Assembly: GCA_020441025.1 (NCBI GenBank)
Contig: JAGRMX010000003.1
Location: forward strand, 1 to 33,100
DNA: 33,100 nucleotides
Direction: 5' to 3'
Source of the DNA: Leptospiraceae bacterium
GTDB taxonomy: Bacteria; Spirochaetota; Leptospiria; Leptospirales; Leptonemataceae
The translations under genes and the position numbers were made by a program. The notes beneath the pieces were generated by a model. That model was not told the DNA's origin, ran no database searches, and saw only the letters and a list, made by a program, of their open reading frames with translations. Positions 32,214 to 33,100 of the stretch are shown here, piece by piece. The stretch's first letter is position 1. Each line of letters begins with the position of its first letter.

Positions 32214-33100
32214 TCAACTGACGCGCTCCATATCAAGCAACACCCAGCCATCGTTCGTAAGCATCCGATTCAGTCGCCAGGCCGGTTGAAAGGCCTCCAC
32301 AACCCGATCGCTTTGTTCCGATAAAATCCCCGAAAGTGCCATGCGTCGATGACTGCCGGACATAATCACATTTTGATTCTGTAATATCACGCCGGCGGTA
32401 ATATTTCCCAACAACAGGTCCGCGTGCTCCAGCTCCCTTTCGAGTTCGGGTAAATCAAATCCGCCGTGATGCGCACTGAGTTGCCCTTCCACCAACGGCG
32501 GGCAGTTCATCCGTAAATTCTGTCGCATTGCGGTGAGTGCGTTGCCGTCAATATCAAAGGCAAAGACCGAACGGGCGCCCAATAGCAAAGCGCCCAGCGA
32601 TAGTATGCCCGATCCGGCGCCGGCATCCACAATGCGCATGCCATTCGGTTTCAGATCATCCAGAAACTGGAGACACAATTCGGTGGTGGGATGTTTACCG
32701 GTACCAAATGCGAGACCGGGGTCGAGATACAACGCTAACAAATCAAATTCCGCGTCGGCTTCAGCCTCATTTAATGCTTCTGCTGCTTCTGCTGCTTCTG
32801 CTGCTTCGATTTGATCGGATAACTTCGCCGAACGAAATTGACTCAGTTCAATGGATTCTTTTTCCCAGGACGGCACAATCACCAGCCGACGGGAAATTCG
32901 AAATGAGCGATAATGCTCCTGATAGGCCAGTAAATAATCGGTTTTAGCGACCTGCTTTTCCTGTATGCCGTAATCGCCGATACCGACGGCCTCCAGCAGA
33001 ATCTGCACCTGTAATGCGGCGGCTTCGGCATGCAGAGGAAAATACAGCATCAACACCGCGTGCTCAACGGAAGGCCGGCTTTCATCATACAGCACTTCAT
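32214..33100 (-). CDS. prmA: Ribosomal protein L11 methyltransferase, 5' end beyond window
   Basis: This AdoMet-dependent methyltransferase trimethylates ribosomal protein L11. Visible motifs: LDPGLAFGTGKHPTTELCLQFLD (the family signature, here a little changed), VDAGAGSGILSLGALLLGA (AdoMet-binding motif I), VFAFDID (motif II) and LLLGNITAGVI (the NI/LAG motif equivalent). A GTG at 33095 is in frame, but codons continue to the window edge, and PrmA normally has about ten more N-terminal residues, so the start is probably outside. The linker between the N-terminal domain and the catalytic domain contains an EAAEAAEAAEA run encoded by 9-bp tandem repeats. Gene is transcribed towards the STAS gene, with a 210-bp gap. 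Confidence 0.9.
   Translation of the reverse strand, partial: EVLYDESRPSVEHAVLMLYFPLHAEAAALQVQILLEAVGIGDYGIQEKQVAKTDYLLAYQEHYRSFRISRRLVIVPSWEKESIELSQFRSAKLSDQIEAAEAAEAAEALNEAEADAEFDLLALYLDPGLAFGTGKHPTTELCLQFLDDLKPNGMRIVDAGAGSGILSLGALLLGARSVFAFDIDGNALTAMRQNLRMNCPPLVEGQLSAHHGGFDLPELERELEHADLLLGNITAGVILQNQNVIMSGSHRRMALSGILSEQSDRVVEAFQPAWRLNRMLTNDGWVLLDMERVS
32776..32808. repeat. 9-bp tandem microrepeat within prmA
   Basis: Three full copies of GCTTCTGCT (32776-32784, 32785-32793, 32794-32802) are followed by a partial GCTTCG. On the coding strand this encodes an EAA triplet repeat in the linker of PrmA. Being a multiple of three, copy-number change would lengthen or shorten the linker without breaking the frame. 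Confidence 0.9.

Noticed and set aside
32114-32221. 35-codon plus-strand frame preceded by AAGGAGG
   Set aside because: The Shine-Dalgarno-like sequence is only one base from the ATG, too close to work, the peptide is basic and unconserved-looking, and it overlaps the prmA 3' end.

Overview
The window is a stretch of bacterial chromosome of moderate GC content. It has many two-component and partner-switching signalling proteins, several predicted lipoproteins, and few mobile-element traces. The combination of 7TMR-DISM receptors, a SpoIIE-type phosphatase, a STAS antagonist, a CHASE hybrid kinase and lipoproteins with a Leu-rich segment after the lipobox Cys fits a spirochaete of the Leptospirales type. 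No phylogenetic marker was aligned, so this placement is an inference. No rRNA, tRNA, CRISPR array, insertion sequence or prophage was recognised.

Layout. Positions 1-252 hold no clear gene, only a possible decayed solute-binding-protein tail. From 253 to 2662 lie a branched-chain aminotransferase (ilvE) and an APC amino-acid permease. From 2751 to 5925 lie a 7TMR-DISM histidine kinase and a NarL-type response regulator, a likely cognate pair. From 6032 to 9852 lie an OmpA-like lipoprotein and two tandem RCC1-repeat lipoproteins; each RCC1 protein has seven blades encoded by repeats of exactly 168 bp. From 9857 to 12876 lie a gene remnant, a protein with an EEIQSDW motif, a DUF2341/LamG lipoprotein and a DUF4405 membrane protein. 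A hybrid histidine kinase (minus) and a lipobox-bearing receptor/SpoIIE phosphatase (plus) diverge around 15.2 kb. An LprI-like secreted protein with an acidic insert and an unknown 147-residue protein follow.

From 19141 to 20726 lies a compact ECF sigma / zinc anti-sigma / periplasmic sensor operon resembling CnrH-CnrY-CnrX in its parts. A convergent DUF3108 protein comes next, then a 440-bp leader region with a long imperfect hairpin, then three consecutive AIM24-family paralogues (22049-24348). The right end is almost all on the minus strand. Reading in the direction of transcription it has prmA (running off the window), a STAS protein, an 876-residue protein with a diverged S-adenosylhomocysteine-hydrolase-like C-terminal half, and an M50-type membrane protease closely followed by a UDP-glucuronate decarboxylase and a YndJ-like membrane protein. 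Last is a small membrane protein.

The most unusual items are the 876-residue AdoHcyase-like protein, the exact-period RCC1 lipoprotein pair, the AIM24 triplet with its structured leader, the EEIQSDW protein and the ECF/anti-sigma/sensor module. None amounts to a proven new system from sequence alone.
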